Source of the DNA: Aporrectodea caliginosa
Taxonomy: Eukaryota; Annelida; Clitellata; Crassiclitellata; Lumbricidae
NCBI GenBank assembly: GCA_020284085.1
Contig: JACEVL010000048.1
Location: forward strand, 1,010,076 to 1,074,075
Reading direction: 5' to 3'
Length of the DNA: 64,000 bases
Shown one piece after another: positions 12,365-27,099 of the stretch. Below the pieces are notes generated by a model. The model searched no databases. It had not been told where the DNA came from and saw nothing but the letters and a program-made list of their open reading frames with translations. Position 1 is the first letter of the stretch. Every line of letters begins with the position of its first letter. The translations under genes and the position numbers were made by a program.

Positions 12365-15300
12365 ATGTTCAAAGTCACAATAACTTTACTATTCTTTGAA
12401 ATGTTGGCTGCAGTAGAAGGCCTACAAACCTCAGATGTGTGCTGTCGTGACAATCAGGATTCACTGGAATATGTCAAAACGGAGCTTGAAGCCCTGAGAA
12501 ATCTGCTCAGAGATAAGAAGGAAGAGTGTAAGTGACCACCTTCTCACACTGGTTTCTAGAATTTTCTAACAATATAAACTGTGTTGATCTGAGGACAGGC
12601 ATAGAGCATCGCTAGGCAACGAATCGTAACACACTTGTAACCCAGTGATCCAATAATCACTTGGTAATCAATCAACATTGTAATAAAATGATTTTGTGCT
12701 GTTGAGACGAAAACGATTTCAGTAATCGTAAGGCCATGTAATCGTAACCCGTTACCTCGATTAATGACGTCGCAGATCACCAGAGCCGCATAAAGGCTAG
12801 TGCGGGCACGAGTGCTGTGATTACCCTGTAAAGGCCCCCAACTGACAACTTTTAGTCCACTACACGTATTTACAACATGCTTACTAGTGAGTGTTAACTG
12901 CCTGTAATTATTTTATGTGCTTTTCTTGTGGGGTATTAACGCTACATTACTATTTGAACACACAACGATTAGTGTCAGGTAAATAACTATAGGCTAAGTA
13001 GATAAATTAATCATGACTTCTTATAATTTATTTTTTTTTTAAATAACTATAAACAATTCAATTAATTATTACTTCGTATTTATTTATGTTGCAGCATGTT
13101 AGCTAGATTTAAAAATAAGTTAATAACAAGCGCGTTAAAATATTTCTTCACTTCCGAAGCCAAGTTTCACTAAGAGCACGAATATTCACATTTGATCCAG
13201 TAGTTTATATGAATAGAAGCTGACTTATACCGGCTAGAACGAATCATATGGTGACAGAAACTTGATATCCAGGGTTTGAAACTTGACAATTAAAGACAGC
13301 AATATCCCAGGTTTGCTTTATGTAACAAGAAAGTAGTTGAAGAAAGTTATGAACAAAATGTAGCATGGAAAGCAAGCGCTATATGAGCCAGATCGGTTAT
13401 AAGCTTAGCTGCAGATCAGGAGATATAGCGTAGGCCTATGCCCTATAGCAAAGAAGCAGATCTGGTCAGAATCAGACATATAAATACTCTAGCTGTGTCC
13501 GGTTGCGATGAGGTAAAAAGGACAGGCATCAGTGAAATATTTAAATAATATCGAACATGTTATTCCAGCAACATGAGCCTATTGACAATTGAAGAGGTAA
13601 AGTCCCGTAGCCTATGTGACAGTGTGCAAAAATGAGACAACGATATTGACTATTATTATAGCAAATGATTTTTCAAGCATTAGCCTATGTCAGTTTGAAA
13701 CATATTGCTTAAGAGCACTTTGATGTTTAGCTAAAAACGTGAAGAACAGTCAAAACCAGAAAAATCAACAGGAAAATAATAAATCAGATGGAGTAAGCTA
13801 TTAGGTGATTGAACCAAATGCAACAGTTTTGCAAATTTGATGGTAAGCTGTAAGAACAGCGCAATAAATGGTTCTCTACCTTTTAGGCAGGTTCAAATGT
13901 CCGACGTCACCACTGTTATCGCTGTTGGGCCTCTTCTTTCAGCTTTCTGTATCCATCTGTCATCTTACAAGCCAGCATCATCTGTCTTGGTCTTCCTCTT
14001 GTCCTCCTCCCCTCCATTTTTCCTTCAATGACCGTTCTTCGAAGTGAGTCTCCGCTCATTGTGTGCCCGATCCATGTCCTTTGTCTCTTTCTTATTGTGT
14101 GTATCAGGGCCGTTTCTTCTCCAATTCTTCCCATCACTTCTGTATTAGTTTTATGTTTCGTCCAGCTTATTTTATCCTTTCTTCCCCATGTCTACTTTTC
14201 GGAAGTCTACAGGCTTCTCGTGTTCGCTTTTCTCAAACGCTTACTGCCACATTTCCGCCCCAAAGTAAAATCCGTTATTTCATTTGATGAAATGAAGAAT
14301 GCTAGGCTATTGTGACTATTAAAATGTGTATGTTAATTTAAAGTGTGAAGAAAAAGTTCAGGCGGTTCAGAAGCGAATTTCTTCCGTTAAATGTTAAGAA
14401 GTTTTTGAGTCTGTTGATGAGCAAGTTTTCACTAAGATGTCAAGTTAACTGTTTAGTTCAGATGAACAAGCTGTTGAATTTGCTGTTGAATGAGTTATTT
14501 AATTTATTGCTTAATGAAGGCTGCGTCAAGTCTGCTGCAAAACTGGACTTTCAATTAACTAACTATTGTTTTTGCAGTTGGACCGAGAGGTTCATTTGGT
14601 CATGTACTGTAAGTCTGACCAACCAACTGAAATAACTGACTAATTGACTAATTAAATGGTTAACTCTATCACCTAGTAATTTGCCTACTTCTCGAAACAC
14701 CGAATATCTATTTTCGACATGGTCTGGACTTAGAATGTGTATTGCTCATCCAGACTCATTTAAACTGAAAACTATGGTAAATCCAAGCGTTTGCAAGGGT
14801 AGTCGGTATACCATTTCCATTCAGTAACGAGTTACTGGCCAATTACTCATGCAATTAGCAGATCGCAAGCTGTTACAAAACAATTATGCTTCTCAAATTA
14901 CATTTCTGAAAGTTATATATTCTTTAGTGTTGTGTATTCACCGAGTTTAAATGCAAGTACTGTTATTTCATAGGCATGGTTTTAGAAATAAATCAATGCA
15001 CTGCTAAATTGCTAATTGAAAAACCTAATGACGGCATTTCATCTTCGAATTCAATTAAAGAAATCACGAACAATCTCTGCACAGCTGCAAAGTAGTTAAT
15101 TACTTTGTACTTTAGAAGAAATAGACAATACATGTAGATAGAAATCGATGCGAATTTTATGAATCACAATCAAGAAAATCTTAATTAGACAAATTTTAAG
15201 AACTTGGTCATAAGCGACGTACCATCAAATCTCTGTGAAAAAATGAATTCAGAAGGACAGTTGCCTAAATATATATGCTTGCTGAGAAAATGAGTAAATG

Positions 15301-17127
15301 ACCAAAAGCATGGCTACTACATTGGCTTCCTCTTTACTGCACGCATCCAGTTAAGGGTACTTGTCCTCATTTGCCGATCCTACCTAGGTCTTGCCCCTAA
15401 ATACCTCTGTGACTCTATACTTCGGTCTACCTCGGCTGCCTTCCTTCACCCGCTCTGCTATTCGGACCGTCTTGACCTTTTTGTTCCTCGTGTGAGATCA
15501 GCCAGAGCCCACTCCCGTGTCTTTGCATGCATTGGCCCTTCGCTATGGAATCAACTTCCCCCTTTGTTAGCACCACCACTATACTATCCGGCGGTCCTGT
15601 CTTGCCTTCTCGTGTACAAATGCTGAATAATTGTGTACCACCTTATCCAGCAGATAGCATCAGACCGCTGTCGGACGACATTCCGCCGACGTACTTGCGC
15701 CAGCAACTAAGACTTAAATGGGCGATCAGACCTTTCGGGTTGCTGGCCAAGTGCCTGGACCAATCTTCCAACATCTATTCATGATGCCAAAAGTGTTCGA
15801 GTTTAAGAACAGTATAACGATGTACTTGAATCTAACTCTTAGCATTTAAGTTTATGGCTGACATCGTAATACATCCTGGAAGTTTTCATGAATTTTGTTG
15901 AATCCTTTTTAACTTCAAAATGAACCGTAATTGTATTTGAAGCTTACTAATCATTATTCCTCCACCGAAATGTTCGCGAAAAGTGGAATCATAAATACTT
16001 AGAAATAAGTTGCTTTTAGTTTAGGGATTGCTCATCATCACATTCTTTCGTACCGGATTGGAACCGATATTTAGAATGAGATATTTTGTCTAAAGGGAAA
16101 TTAGACAATTTAATGTAACATCTTAAATATTTATGAAGTTTTCTAACTAAATTTACAACTGCTTTAGCTAATGAACAGAATTGTATCGTTTCAGGTAAGT
16201 CTGACTGCCCACCAGGTTTCACTTATCTGCCTTCTGCTGGAAGTTGTTACCAAGTGGTATATGAAAGTCACGACTGGTACTCGGCTGGTAGGAGATGTCG
16301 GGGGTTGCGCCGTGGAGCTCACTTGGTTGCCATTGCAAACGCAGAAGAAAACAGCGCAGTAAAGACATTCCTTGCAGCAGAGATTTCAAGTGCGTACGAG
16401 TGTTGACATTCCTGCTCAAAATTCAGGCTTTTTATAATGTACATGTATTTTCCAATTATACTCGATTTTAGTATTTGAGTATGACTAGGTAATGATGTTG
16501 CTTCAAATAATTGATTCTGTACAAGTCGGCTATGCATACGCAGAGAATATTTTTAAAGAGACTTAGTGGTTGAGTCATTTTTAAAGTAAAAGTAGAATGC
16601 TTGTTAGTATAATTTTATATAATATAATTATAAGCTACTAAAATTTCGCTTCCATCGCGGTCATCCTGTACTGAGCTCATGCGGGTGTAAGTATCAATGG
16701 GATGATTGATTATTTAAGAATTCCATTTTAAATTTATATTATGTCCCTATATAAATAGCGATTACAAACTGTATCTTCAAAACCAATATCTTTAAAAGTT
16801 TGCATTGACTACAGCAACAGAATAACTGAAAATTTTGTTTTCAAAGAACATGCAGGTAACACTGCCTGCATATCGAGTGATTGGCGTGAGCAAGGAAATC
16901 TTTTTTGGACAAGCGGTCAACGTAAGGCCAGCTGCGATAGTGAATTCGTATGGAAATTATCAAGTGACGAAGAGCTGCCCTTTGAGTACTCCAGCTGGCG
17001 ATCAGGTCAACCAGACTGCAACCTCAATTCGGAATTTTGCGTGCATTACTGGCCCATAAATGATTTCGGTTGGAACGATCAAAGTTGCAACTTGAAGTTC
17101 TGTCCATTGTGCGAGTACGAACCTTAA
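12365..17127 (+). CDS. Secreted C-type lectin domain protein, copy G2 (three exons)
   Basis: Exon 1 (12365-12527) has the same signal peptide as G1, with few substitutions, and the phase 1 donor T|GTAAGT. Exon 2 (16195-16389) encodes the N-terminal CTLD half. Exon 3 (16856-17127, or from 16847 with the upstream AG) encodes FWTSGQRKASC, FVWKLSSDEELPFEYSSW, QPDC, FGWND and CPLCEYEP. All joined frames are open and equal in length to G1, giving about 209 residues. QPD predicts galactose-type binding (inferred). It differs from G1 in having SSD where G1 has SCD, and GWND where G1 has TWND. Intron 1 holds the same two old LINE relics as G1 but not the recent LINE. Confidence 0.85.
13880..14150 (-). 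mobile_element. LINE relic, ORF2 C-terminus (A2)
   Basis: This is the duplicate of the relic at 1690-2000, with the same IRKRQRTWIGH and RGRPRQMML motifs on the minus strand, in intron 1 of G2. Confidence 0.65.
15305..15790 (+). mobile_element. LINE relic, reverse transcriptase C-terminus (A2)
   Basis: This is the duplicate of 3125-3600. The forward strand encodes an HWLP-type segment, LGLAPKYLCDSILR and then LNNCVPPYPADSIRPLSDD. It is frameshifted and dead. Confidence 0.7.
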
Positions 17128-17346
17128 TATTTTAAAACAGATTTCCAGTTACCTGTTTATGGGATTAATCGTCTGAAGGCAATTTATGTTAAACTACAAT
17201 ATTATATTAAGCTCTTTTAAATCCCAATCTAGTTAAGAGTAATAGGGGTCTACTGAAGGGAACTCGTTTGAAATTATTATATTATCATGTCGATATATCC
17301 AAACCAATTAGCTTATTAACCTAGAGACTTATAAGTGAGTCTTTGA

Positions 17347-17389
17347 AATAAATTGTTTAAACCAATGCCTGTCTTCTGGTTGAAATAAA
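17347..17389 (+). terminator. Polyadenylation signals of G2
   Basis: AATAAA lies at 17347-17352 and 17384-17389, in the same positions relative to the stop as behind G1. Confidence 0.5.
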
Positions 17390-17745
17390 ATTAAACCTTT
17401 TAATTATATGTGACGCGTTGTCCATGAAAACTAGTCGCCTATATTCGAGGCTAAATATTGTTCTATCGTGTAGTCATGCATCCATCTTATGGCCTGTTCT
17501 CCAAAAGAGATACATAGTTTTAGTTTAATTATTATATCCGGTGCTTCAGCTTCTGTTGGTTTATACTCACAATTTGACGTGTTTCGTACAGTTTTAACTC
17601 TTTTGCAGAATAGTTTACCTGTCAATGATAATTAACGAAAATATTCTAACGCAAACAATTAAGATCGCTGACTCACTTTTATTGAATTAACATGTAGGCT
17701 ACATCGGAATTCATTAATAGTCCATGTAACCTCGTTAGGCGTATG

Positions 17746-18696
17746 GGTGACCCGTCAGAACGGTCCAGGACAAATCGGCCCCGACAAAACGGCCCCAACA
17801 TTTGGGCCCCGACAAAATGACCCCGACGAAACAGTTCCCGTCAAAATGGCCTCGACAAAACAGCCCCGTCAAATCGGCCCCCGTCATATCGGCCTCACAC
17901 AAAATATGCCATGTTCCAAGTAGGCTACATTTAAGCCTACGTCCGCCCTACGCTGACAAACTACATAATAAAATTGATATGAGGCCTCAAGCGACGATTC
18001 AGCTAGACAATGGACTTGGAGGGAACCAGCGTCTAATCCTAGCTGGTTGGCGTATTTAATTATTTCAATGATTTCAATGAAAACTGTCATAAATCCAACT
18101 TCAATTTACGCAAAGAATTATCTTATAATATTCATCAATCCAACTTCCATTTTAGCGCAAAACATCTTTTCATTATCCAAATTCAGTTTTAACGCACAAA
18201 TTTATTTTCATCAATCCAGTTTCTGATTACCGTACGCAATAAAATAAAAATTCTATTAATCAGTTATTGCTCTTAAAGCGAAGAATTCCTTTCGGTAAAC
18301 GTATAGTTTAGCGTTGAAAATTATTCACCATTGCATGGGTTTCAGCGTCGGTCCAATACAAGTTAAAGTGAATAGAGGTATTCTTGCTAAATAGTCTACG
18401 TTTACCTTCTTTTCATAAAATCCAACGTAAAAGTACATGTCATATTTTGTGAGGGGCCGATATGACTGAGGCCGATATGACTAGAGTTGATATGACGGGG
18501 GCCAATATGACGAGGGCCGATATGACGGGGGCCGATATGACGGGTGTCGATATGACGGGACCAATTTCGTGGTGCTGTTTTGTCGAGGCCATTTTGACGG
18601 GGCTGTTTCGTCGGAGCCGTTCTGTCGGGGCCCATTATGTCGGGGTCGTTTAGTCGGGGCCAATTTGTCCCGTGCCGTTCTGACCGGCGTATTACC
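17746..18696. mobile_element. Foldback element FB1 with tandem-repeat arms
   Basis: Two inverted arms (about 17746-17915 and 18434-18696) are built of degenerate units of about 17 bases, such as GACAAAACGGCCCC and GTCATATCGGCCCC. Read in reverse complement, the arms align and end in the same CTCACAAAATATG border, and the right arm is longer. The element begins GGTGACCCGTCAGAACGG and ends CCGTTCTGACCGGCGTATTACC by my reading (both ends checked as inverted). It is flanked by GGCGTATG on the left and GGCGTA plus a TAGGCTA scar on the right. A1 has the empty site GGCGTATG at 7603-7610. The middle (about 17916-18433) encodes nothing I recognise. Confidence 0.8.
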
Positions 18697-18704
18697 GGCG
18701 TAGG

Positions 18705-19464
18705 CTATATGTGTATCTTTTTTAAGCATCAGAGGTATATCAAAAAAGTTCGGTCTGAAATTTTATTACGAATTAAAAGATTCTCACTTAGTAACTAGTT
18801 AGTTGGAAATTACCCCCAAAATTAGTGTGTGCTGCCAAGAATATCGCTTAGCCTAACAACCGTCTTGACTACTCTAACAATCGCGTCCTCGACAGTGCAG
18901 CTGCTGCTCCGAGGTTCCACGCCCTGGCACCAAACACAAAGCCGATATCGTTAGACCTGTTACGCCATGGTCAAGCCGCGTCACCTGCGTTGCACTGCTT
19001 GAAAACTGACAGAATAATTGATGGTGTTGATCACTTTCCTGTAGCAGCTTTTAGGTGAAATCACAGGTTTAGGCTACTGATACTGAAACGCTGGAATCAT
19101 TGCATGCATAGCAGCATAGTCACCTTGCCTTTGTATGTAAAAGTACCCGGTATGACAAGTTTCTAGATTTATGGTACATCCATATGAGATCTAAGAACTT
19201 ACTGGGTAATGTGTTAACGTAAGAATTTACCAAATTTAGGAGTCTTTGTAGTGACCCAGGCAAGAGAGTTTTGAACCATTTGTTTGAACAGATTATTTTC
19301 CCCTATTACGAATTACACGAATATTAGTCTACACGAATTAGAAGACGCAGTTGCTGGAAACCAAAGCATTCACAAATTGAATTTAGAGAGTATGGAACAA
19401 AAGAGATCTGCTTCTACGAATTTCTCATAATTATGTGAAATTGATCAGATCGGCAAATGATTTT
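18705..19464. other. Intergenic end of A2, no gene seen
   Basis: It matches A1 to about 19240 and is then unique and AT-rich. No coding or repeat signal is visible. A third exon for the minus-strand gene R1 would be expected here but is not found. Confidence 0.4.
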
Positions 19465-20268
19465 TTTAGAGAAACAATATCCACCGGGTGACTCAATAGG
19501 TAATTTGAAGACGAGATGACTGTTTCGTCTTTATAGCCTAAACCGTTTAGAATAAGAATTAGGCTTACTTAAGAAAGGCAACATGAATAATAGCATGCAA
19601 ATAGTATACGTACCTGCAAGTTCCTGTTTCAAGTAAGCTGTCAAGCCCATGTTTTCGTCCTTCTTTGTAATGGCGACCAAATCGGCTTCAGGGTGCAACT
19701 CATGACATCTCTGATCGGCAGATGTCCAGTCGTGCGTTGTAGACGACCAGGGCCGATGAGAGGGGGGGTCAGGGGGGGTTGCTGCCCCGGGGCCCGGTTC
19801 CATGGAAGGGGCCCTTGGCAGGGGCCCAGAAATGTCTAAAATTTTGTTCAAACTGAAGAAATCTGTGGCTTTTAGGCCTAATGCAGTCTGTAGGCCCCTA
19901 TAATGTGACGAATGCTTCATGATACATGATATCTACACAGGGCCACGGACGTGTGTATCCGTTGTGCCTATCTAGGTCACAACCACTGCTTACCCTTTGC
20001 CTTGCCTATAGGCCTACTGAGCTCCTGCGCTGAGGAATGTTTGAAATAATATCTGCATTGTCTCTCTCGCGCGCGTTTTTTCTCTTGCAGTCGGTCTCTT
20101 TCAATATCTTCTCTTCAGCCTCCAGTGTTCATTTTAAGCGGCCTATTGTGAAAGTAGATCTTCAAGTTCAGAATACAGTCGCTAATCCATTCGTTTACTT
20201 TTAAATAAAAACGGCTTAAAATAAATTTTCTAGTTTACTTGCTTCAATTTACTAACTATGTAGGCCTA

Positions 20269-20550
20269 ATGAAGCGTTATAGAGGAACCGATCTAATGAA
20301 TTTCTTTACCAAAAAGCAAGACAATAACGAATGTGACGGTAGTAATGGGACTGAAGAGGTTAGCATTGCAAATAATTCTATTAGCAATGTTGTTAACGAA
20401 AACTATTTAATAGCTGTTAAACTGAACACAGTCTCGGCAGACTCAGCTGCTCAGTCAGAGGATTTAGGAGTGAGCACAGTAACAGGCTTTGGTCATCGCT
20501 CATCAGAATTATTTTGGACTAAGCTTAGCTGTTGGTGCAAAGGTAACTGA
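20269..20550 (+). pseudogene. N-terminal fragment of a hAT (ZMYM/DUF4371-like) protein
   Basis: From the ATG at 20269 the frame reads MKRYRGTDLMNFFTKK and continues through an acidic, Asn/Ser-rich stretch to a stop at 20550. The opening resembles the N-terminus common in DUF4371-type hAT transposases, which I recognise only loosely. No zinc finger or catalytic domain follows, so it is a remnant within the element. Confidence 0.35.
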
Positions 20551-21360
20551 TGCAGACAAATTTCGATTTCTGATTGAATTCTATAGGCCTATACACATCT
20601 GCTCCACCAGAATCGTATGCGTGGCCTAGCACTTCGCATTACACAACCCCTGTGGTAAAATCGATCCTAGCTAAGCCACTTATTTAATTAAGTCACAACT
20701 TTTGTGGTCATATTATAGTTGAATCATTTGAATTAGTAAAAACACTGCTTATCAGTATTTGGAGTTTCATCAGCAGTCAGCCTATAATTGATTATTGATT
20801 TTCTGGCAAGCATAAAATCTTTCAAATTTAATAATTGAAATTTGAGTTATTATTCAAATAAATAAAACTTTAACTTGCTGCTGGATGGAAGTCATCATAA
20901 TAAATAATTGATACCAAATTACCAATATTAGATATTATATTCCATTAAGTTGATGATGAATTAGAGGATAAATTATCATCAGAAATCTGGAGCTCAATTA
21001 AGGAAAGAAAGATGAATGAAAGTCAGAATTACAAACGAGAGACAGACGCTCCTTCAAAGTCTTGCATTTTCAATTTCATAAAAAGGGAATGATGCAGCAA
21101 ATCAAGCTGACAGTATCATTACTAGTAGGCCTAAGACTTAGTAGTAGTAGAAGTGGAGTTGATGATCATGATACAGAGCGAGTTGTTGATGTAGTCCATG
21201 TAGACAATGCAGCAACTCATTCTCTTGCAATTGGATATCATAATGTGATAACTGTCATTTAAAAATAATTTATCACATTATCACATTTTCATATTTCTGT
21301 AATTTCTTTATAATTGGAGTCAGAGATGGACCTTTTAAACCAGAAATTGATTTTCACATT

Positions 21361-21398
21361 TACTTTTATTATTATTATTATTATAATTATCATTATTA

Positions 21399-21442
<44 letters not shown>

Positions 21443-21465
21443 GTTATTATTATTACACTTATTAT
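21361..21465. repeat. ATT trinucleotide array
   Basis: About 100 bases of ATT/TTA repeats with a few interruptions, inside the hAT-like element. Confidence 0.85.
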
Positions 21466-22980
21466 TATTCATCAAATGTAGTTTGATAGCTTTTTTATAG
21501 GTTTACATCAGACTTGGGCTTAATGATGAAATTGAAAAAACGAGGGGCCCTGATGGACCGTGAAAAGTGTGCGCCCCGGGGCCCGCCTTGGCTCTCGACG
21601 CCCATGTAGACGACCTTGTAACAGCTACGAGCTAGGCTTAGGTTTTCGAATCCAGGCGGACATTTCGTTTCAACTTCAACAACAATTCAAACAATCTTGC
21701 ACAACTTTCACTACATTTATAGCTTACTTTCTTCATGCCTGGAGTTAGCTATGAGATTTTAAAATATATATTAAGTCTTTCTACAGGGCGGCTTCTCAAT
21801 AATTCCTATAGAAGGCTAAATAAACGATAAATCTTGAAATATTATCAACGATCTAATGTAGTAGAACACATTACGCAGTATGGACTGGTGCTGAATGAAC
21901 TCTATAAGAGCTATGAAATAGCAGATCTATAGCGTTCAAGAATAGCCTTACATATGATAAAAGTTTAAATCAATATAAATTATATATTAGATATGACGCT
22001 GCGTATTCAAAAGGATACGTGTGTTATAATGGTAAACAGTTTCCTAGATTTAAAATAGTCACTAGAATCATAATAAGACTTTTCTAAAGACATAATTTAT
22101 AGAGTTGCAGCGAATGTTTTTATTTTAAACGATCAATAATTTAAGCATAGTTATTAAGCCATTAAATCAGAAAACTTATGCAAACTTTTGCGAGGAGGTG
22201 ACCAGTAGTTCTTGCAGGATTCTAATCTGCGACTTAACCTCAGCCAATGCAATTTAATTCCCAGTATCGCATGTAGGTCTATCAATGTAGTATTCAAACT
22301 CGTAATTGTAAAATAGCCAACTTTCTCTGTCTTCTCCGCTTTCGCTTCTGACACCGACTGAATCGACAAAGAGAACTAAGGCAGCATCAAGGAGTTTACT
22401 CCAATACATGTTTCAGCGTTTGAATTCAATGACATGAGAAGATATAGGTTTTCTCGACACTTTTTGAAAGTTAGCCTACACTAAAAGGCTTCACATAAGT
22501 GTTTGACAAATGCATGCAAGCATCACTGTTTGCACCAGTGTAAAGAAGCGCATTCCGTAATAAGTGGTTGGCATAATGTCGATCGGTTGCCAACCTGTAG
22601 GCTAGATCAACACAAAAAAACTACTGTGGTCCTCAAAAGCCACAAACAGACATAATTTAGTGCATAAACAGAACCGTAGCGAGGACTGGTTGGACGAGGA
22701 TATTCGCAGAATATAATTAAGCCATGATGTTTCAATCTATCCAGCTGTAAGCAAATTAGCCTTAATGCAGCCAAGTTTTTGTCGATAAGTGTTGCGAATT
22801 CATATCCGCTGATGATCGTTGACGCATTTATATATTTATTGAAGGCGATTATTAGTGCGATTATCGCAAATAGGCCTACTTGTATGTATGAGCAGTTAAC
22901 AATTTCCAGGTTAAAAAAAGCTGCATAGTGAACTCAGGAGAAATCGGCTTTTAAACGCCACCTCATCCATGTTTTCTACA

Positions 22981-24418
<1,438 letters not shown>

Positions 24419-24419
24419 A

Positions 24420-25132
24420 CGGCCAAATTGGCAACAACATTTGTAGAACTACAATAAAAGCGTAAGTGTTCATGTCGTGAAGATCGTCAGGCCCACATTT
24501 GTTTTTTATGTCTGGACTCCGTGATTTTCGAACATGTTCCTTTTGTTCGCATCTTTTGAGTGGATTATCCTGCACATTGTTCTACTATTAACACTGCAAA
24601 TATCAGCATGATCACTGGATATTGTCGGCCAACTATAAGGCAAATTTGGTAAAGGTTTACAGGCATTGGGACATCTTAAACGGGGCTTGATCTTGTTTAG
24701 AAAACTTGAGCTTCAATACGCTTAGTGTAAAAATCAGCTAAATATGAGGCAGTTTGGGTGAATTTTGTTTCGAGTTTTAGCCTATTAATAAGCTTATGTG
24801 AATTAAATCGTCATAGCCAGAACATCGGTTTTTCGTGTTTGGCTATCGCAAATGTGTTTTTGTGGTTGATGCGGTTGAATACTTGTGTCTAAATGGAAAA
24901 ATTGCTGTTGAACTAGCTTTTGTAGATTGGTCGACCATTAGCCTATACGCCTACTTAGATCCTATTATAAGAGCCTTAGCTACATGACAGCTTTTTAAAA
25001 GCCCACGCGATGACTATTTCCAACAATATTAGATATGAATTATTTCAATAACACCGATAATTTGTCTAAATAATTGGCTAAAGGTCGAACACACTGGGGT
25101 AATTGCATGCAATATGTTACTAGAGCAGTGAG
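24420..25132. other. Upstream region of G3, no separate feature
   Basis: It is unique sequence matching B2 (37556-38274). It contains one TAGCCTA string at 24939-24945 that B2 and C lack. No gene is seen. Confidence 0.4.
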
Positions 25133-25140
25133 TATTTAAG
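25133..25140 (+). promoter_or_regulatory. TATA-like box of G3
   Basis: TATTTAAG lies 89 bases before the start codon. The same box at the same distance precedes G4 (38275) and G6 (59111). Confidence 0.55.
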
Positions 25141-27099
25141 GTGGTAAATGCTTCAGTTGTGATGCGGTCGAAATCAAGAGAGGCTTCGCTATTTTGCTAA
25201 CCAAGAGTGATACAAGCCAGAATGTTCAACTCTCAGCACTTTCCGATCTTCCTTCTGTTCCTGACTTGCGTTGGAGTCCGCTGCGACTACTACTCAAAGT
25301 ATTATGAGCCTCGCGTGTTCCACAACCCGTGCAACACTGAAACGGAGGTAGCACTGGAAAAGATCAAGTCAGCTCTTCAAGACCTAAAAAATTTGGTTGT
25401 TGGTCTTCGTCAAAAAATAGACCCAGACTTTAAATTTCCGCCACCAGATACAGGTTAGTAATTATCTGTTTTAATTCTTCTGGCTCTTAAGTAAACAATG
25501 GTCATTTATTATTTATGGACACCTTTAGGAATTCAAACCATTCGCTTGAGGGTGTTCTCGTTTGTCATCAAGCCAGAACAGCCATTTTGAACAGGACTCT
25601 GTAAGACTGTAACTAGATATTATGCCCACAATGGATTTTCTGCCCATTTCAACTGTCCTTTCAGCAGGTGGTCTCAGGTCTTTTCCTTAAAAACGCATTG
25701 TCACGTTCCAATTCCTTGGGAAAAATTAGTATAATTAGAATATCTAAGTTTTGTCTTAGACCTGCTTCCAATCTATCTTGTCAAATAAGTGCGAACATGA
25801 TTACGTAGTAGACTCTAATCACGTTATTGTTTTAGCAGAAAGACACTAATCGTTATTGTAACTTTAGGAACCTCTCCGATCACACCAGAATAAGGTCCTT
25901 TACATGAATTAGATGTACGTGGTACTCATACGTGAGAAAAATAGGCTATTTAAATCGCAATTTGAATGCTTTATAGCCATGTCTTTGCAACCATTTGAAT
26001 CACCATTTGAAGTTGGTTTCTTGCGGCTTGGTATAACTGCAGGCCAATTTATGAAGGTGCATTTGTGATATTGCAGCCTGGGCGGGTGCAATCGACTGCA
26101 GCTCAATTATTTTGAAATAGAATTCCTCCTAAGCACAATTTAGCCCAAGTTGTACAAATGAGACTACATTCGTTTCATGCATTGGGTCAGACGCCGTGGA
26201 GACGAGAACGCGATCTGAAAGTTTTCGCGATTAAAATCTCTCACTGACCTTGACTGTATACCTGACTGTTTTTGTTTTCTAATGATTTAATTACGAAAGC
26301 TTTTTCTATTGCCACTGGTTGCGGTCTGTCAACTTGTCAGAAAATAAAACGAATATATATACAGGTCACATAGCCACTAAAGCTCAGCAATGCGTTACCG
26401 AGGCAACTAAACTTTGACTCTCGTTTTTTTCAAAGAGTATTATCTAACATCTTATACAAAATCTGATCTTGAGTTCAACTGATTTTTCATGAGCAATTCT
26501 TAGTGTATCTGTGTTTTAACTTCTGAGATGTTAAAGATCAAACCCTTGTTACTGACTTTGATGTCTAAGTAGATTAATTGATCGAAATATATCGCATGTC
26601 TATTGTACGCAAAACTAACTGAATGGCACTGTTTAAAAAACTTATTGTCGTTAAGACAAAACGGAAGTCAATTAGCACCGATATGAGAACCATGTTGAGC
26701 ACCTTTGCAAGGCTCTTAAAAGACGTTGTGTAAGCATCTCGATTCACACGTACATGCTTACACACATTATATACATACATACATATATACATACAAACAT
26801 GCACACATACATGCATACATACATGCATGTGTATATACACAGATGGACCCATACATACATACTAGGAATGCAAACCCGGGTTTATGGTACCTGGGTTACC
26901 AGGGTTACCCGGTTTTTTTCAAACCCGAAACCCGGGTTTGAACGCGAGTGAAACCCGGGTTCGACGGGTTTGAAAATCGTCACTTTCACCGTCGTTTACG
27001 CTGTGAAACTCACAAATGCAGAGTAATGGAAATATAACGATAATAGTGGTTGATAACGGGTTTACGTAATACAACTTTTAACTACTAATTATTTTATCG

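Larger units (their letters stand above)
12179..19240. repeat. Segmental duplication A, copy 2 (A2)
   Basis: It matches A1 (1-8722) through G2 and its flanks. It lacks the LINE at 3877-5907 and carries an extra foldback element at 17746-18696. Homology begins at CGACCGCTGAAACTTGC and fades after ACGTAAGAATTTACCAA near 19234. Confidence 0.93.
19748..21606. mobile_element. hAT-like element inserted in exon 2 of R1
   Basis: The ends CAGGGCCGATGAGAG and CTCTCGACGCCCATG are imperfect inverted repeats. They are flanked by a perfect 8-base duplication TAGACGAC (19740-19747 and 21607-21614). B2 carries the single uninterrupted site (TTTGTAGACGACCTTG, near 35137-35152). An 8-base duplication and CA-start termini fit the hAT superfamily. 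Inside, a short frame at 20239-20550 resembles the N-terminus of ZMYM1/DUF4371-type hAT proteins. The catalytic part is missing, and an ATT array lies at 21361-21465. Confidence 0.8.
19614..22409 (-). pseudogene. Minus-strand C-type lectin relic R1
   Basis: Exon 1 starts at 22409 and reads MYWSKLLDAALVLFVDSVGV, a signal peptide, but meets TAA in place of AAA just after CDTGN (near 22255). Exon 2 (about 21673 down to 19614) encodes CPPGFEY-type sequence, then DWTSADQRCHELHPEADLVA and ITKKDENMGLTAYLKQELAG, with an intact donor at 19613. It is split by a hAT-like insertion at 19748-21606. No third exon is visible downstream on this strand. With a nonsense codon, an insertion and no C-terminal CTLD half, it cannot make a lectin. 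It stands head to head with G3. Confidence 0.8.

Noticed and set aside
13676..13700. TAGCCTA difference between A2 and A1 (near 1490) as a clean scar
   Set aside because: The copies also differ by further bases here, so the indel is not a simple TA-to-TAGCCTA change.
18402..18729. MTGADMT and GPRHI repeat peptides
   Set aside because: They come from the repeat arm of foldback element FB1, not from a gene.
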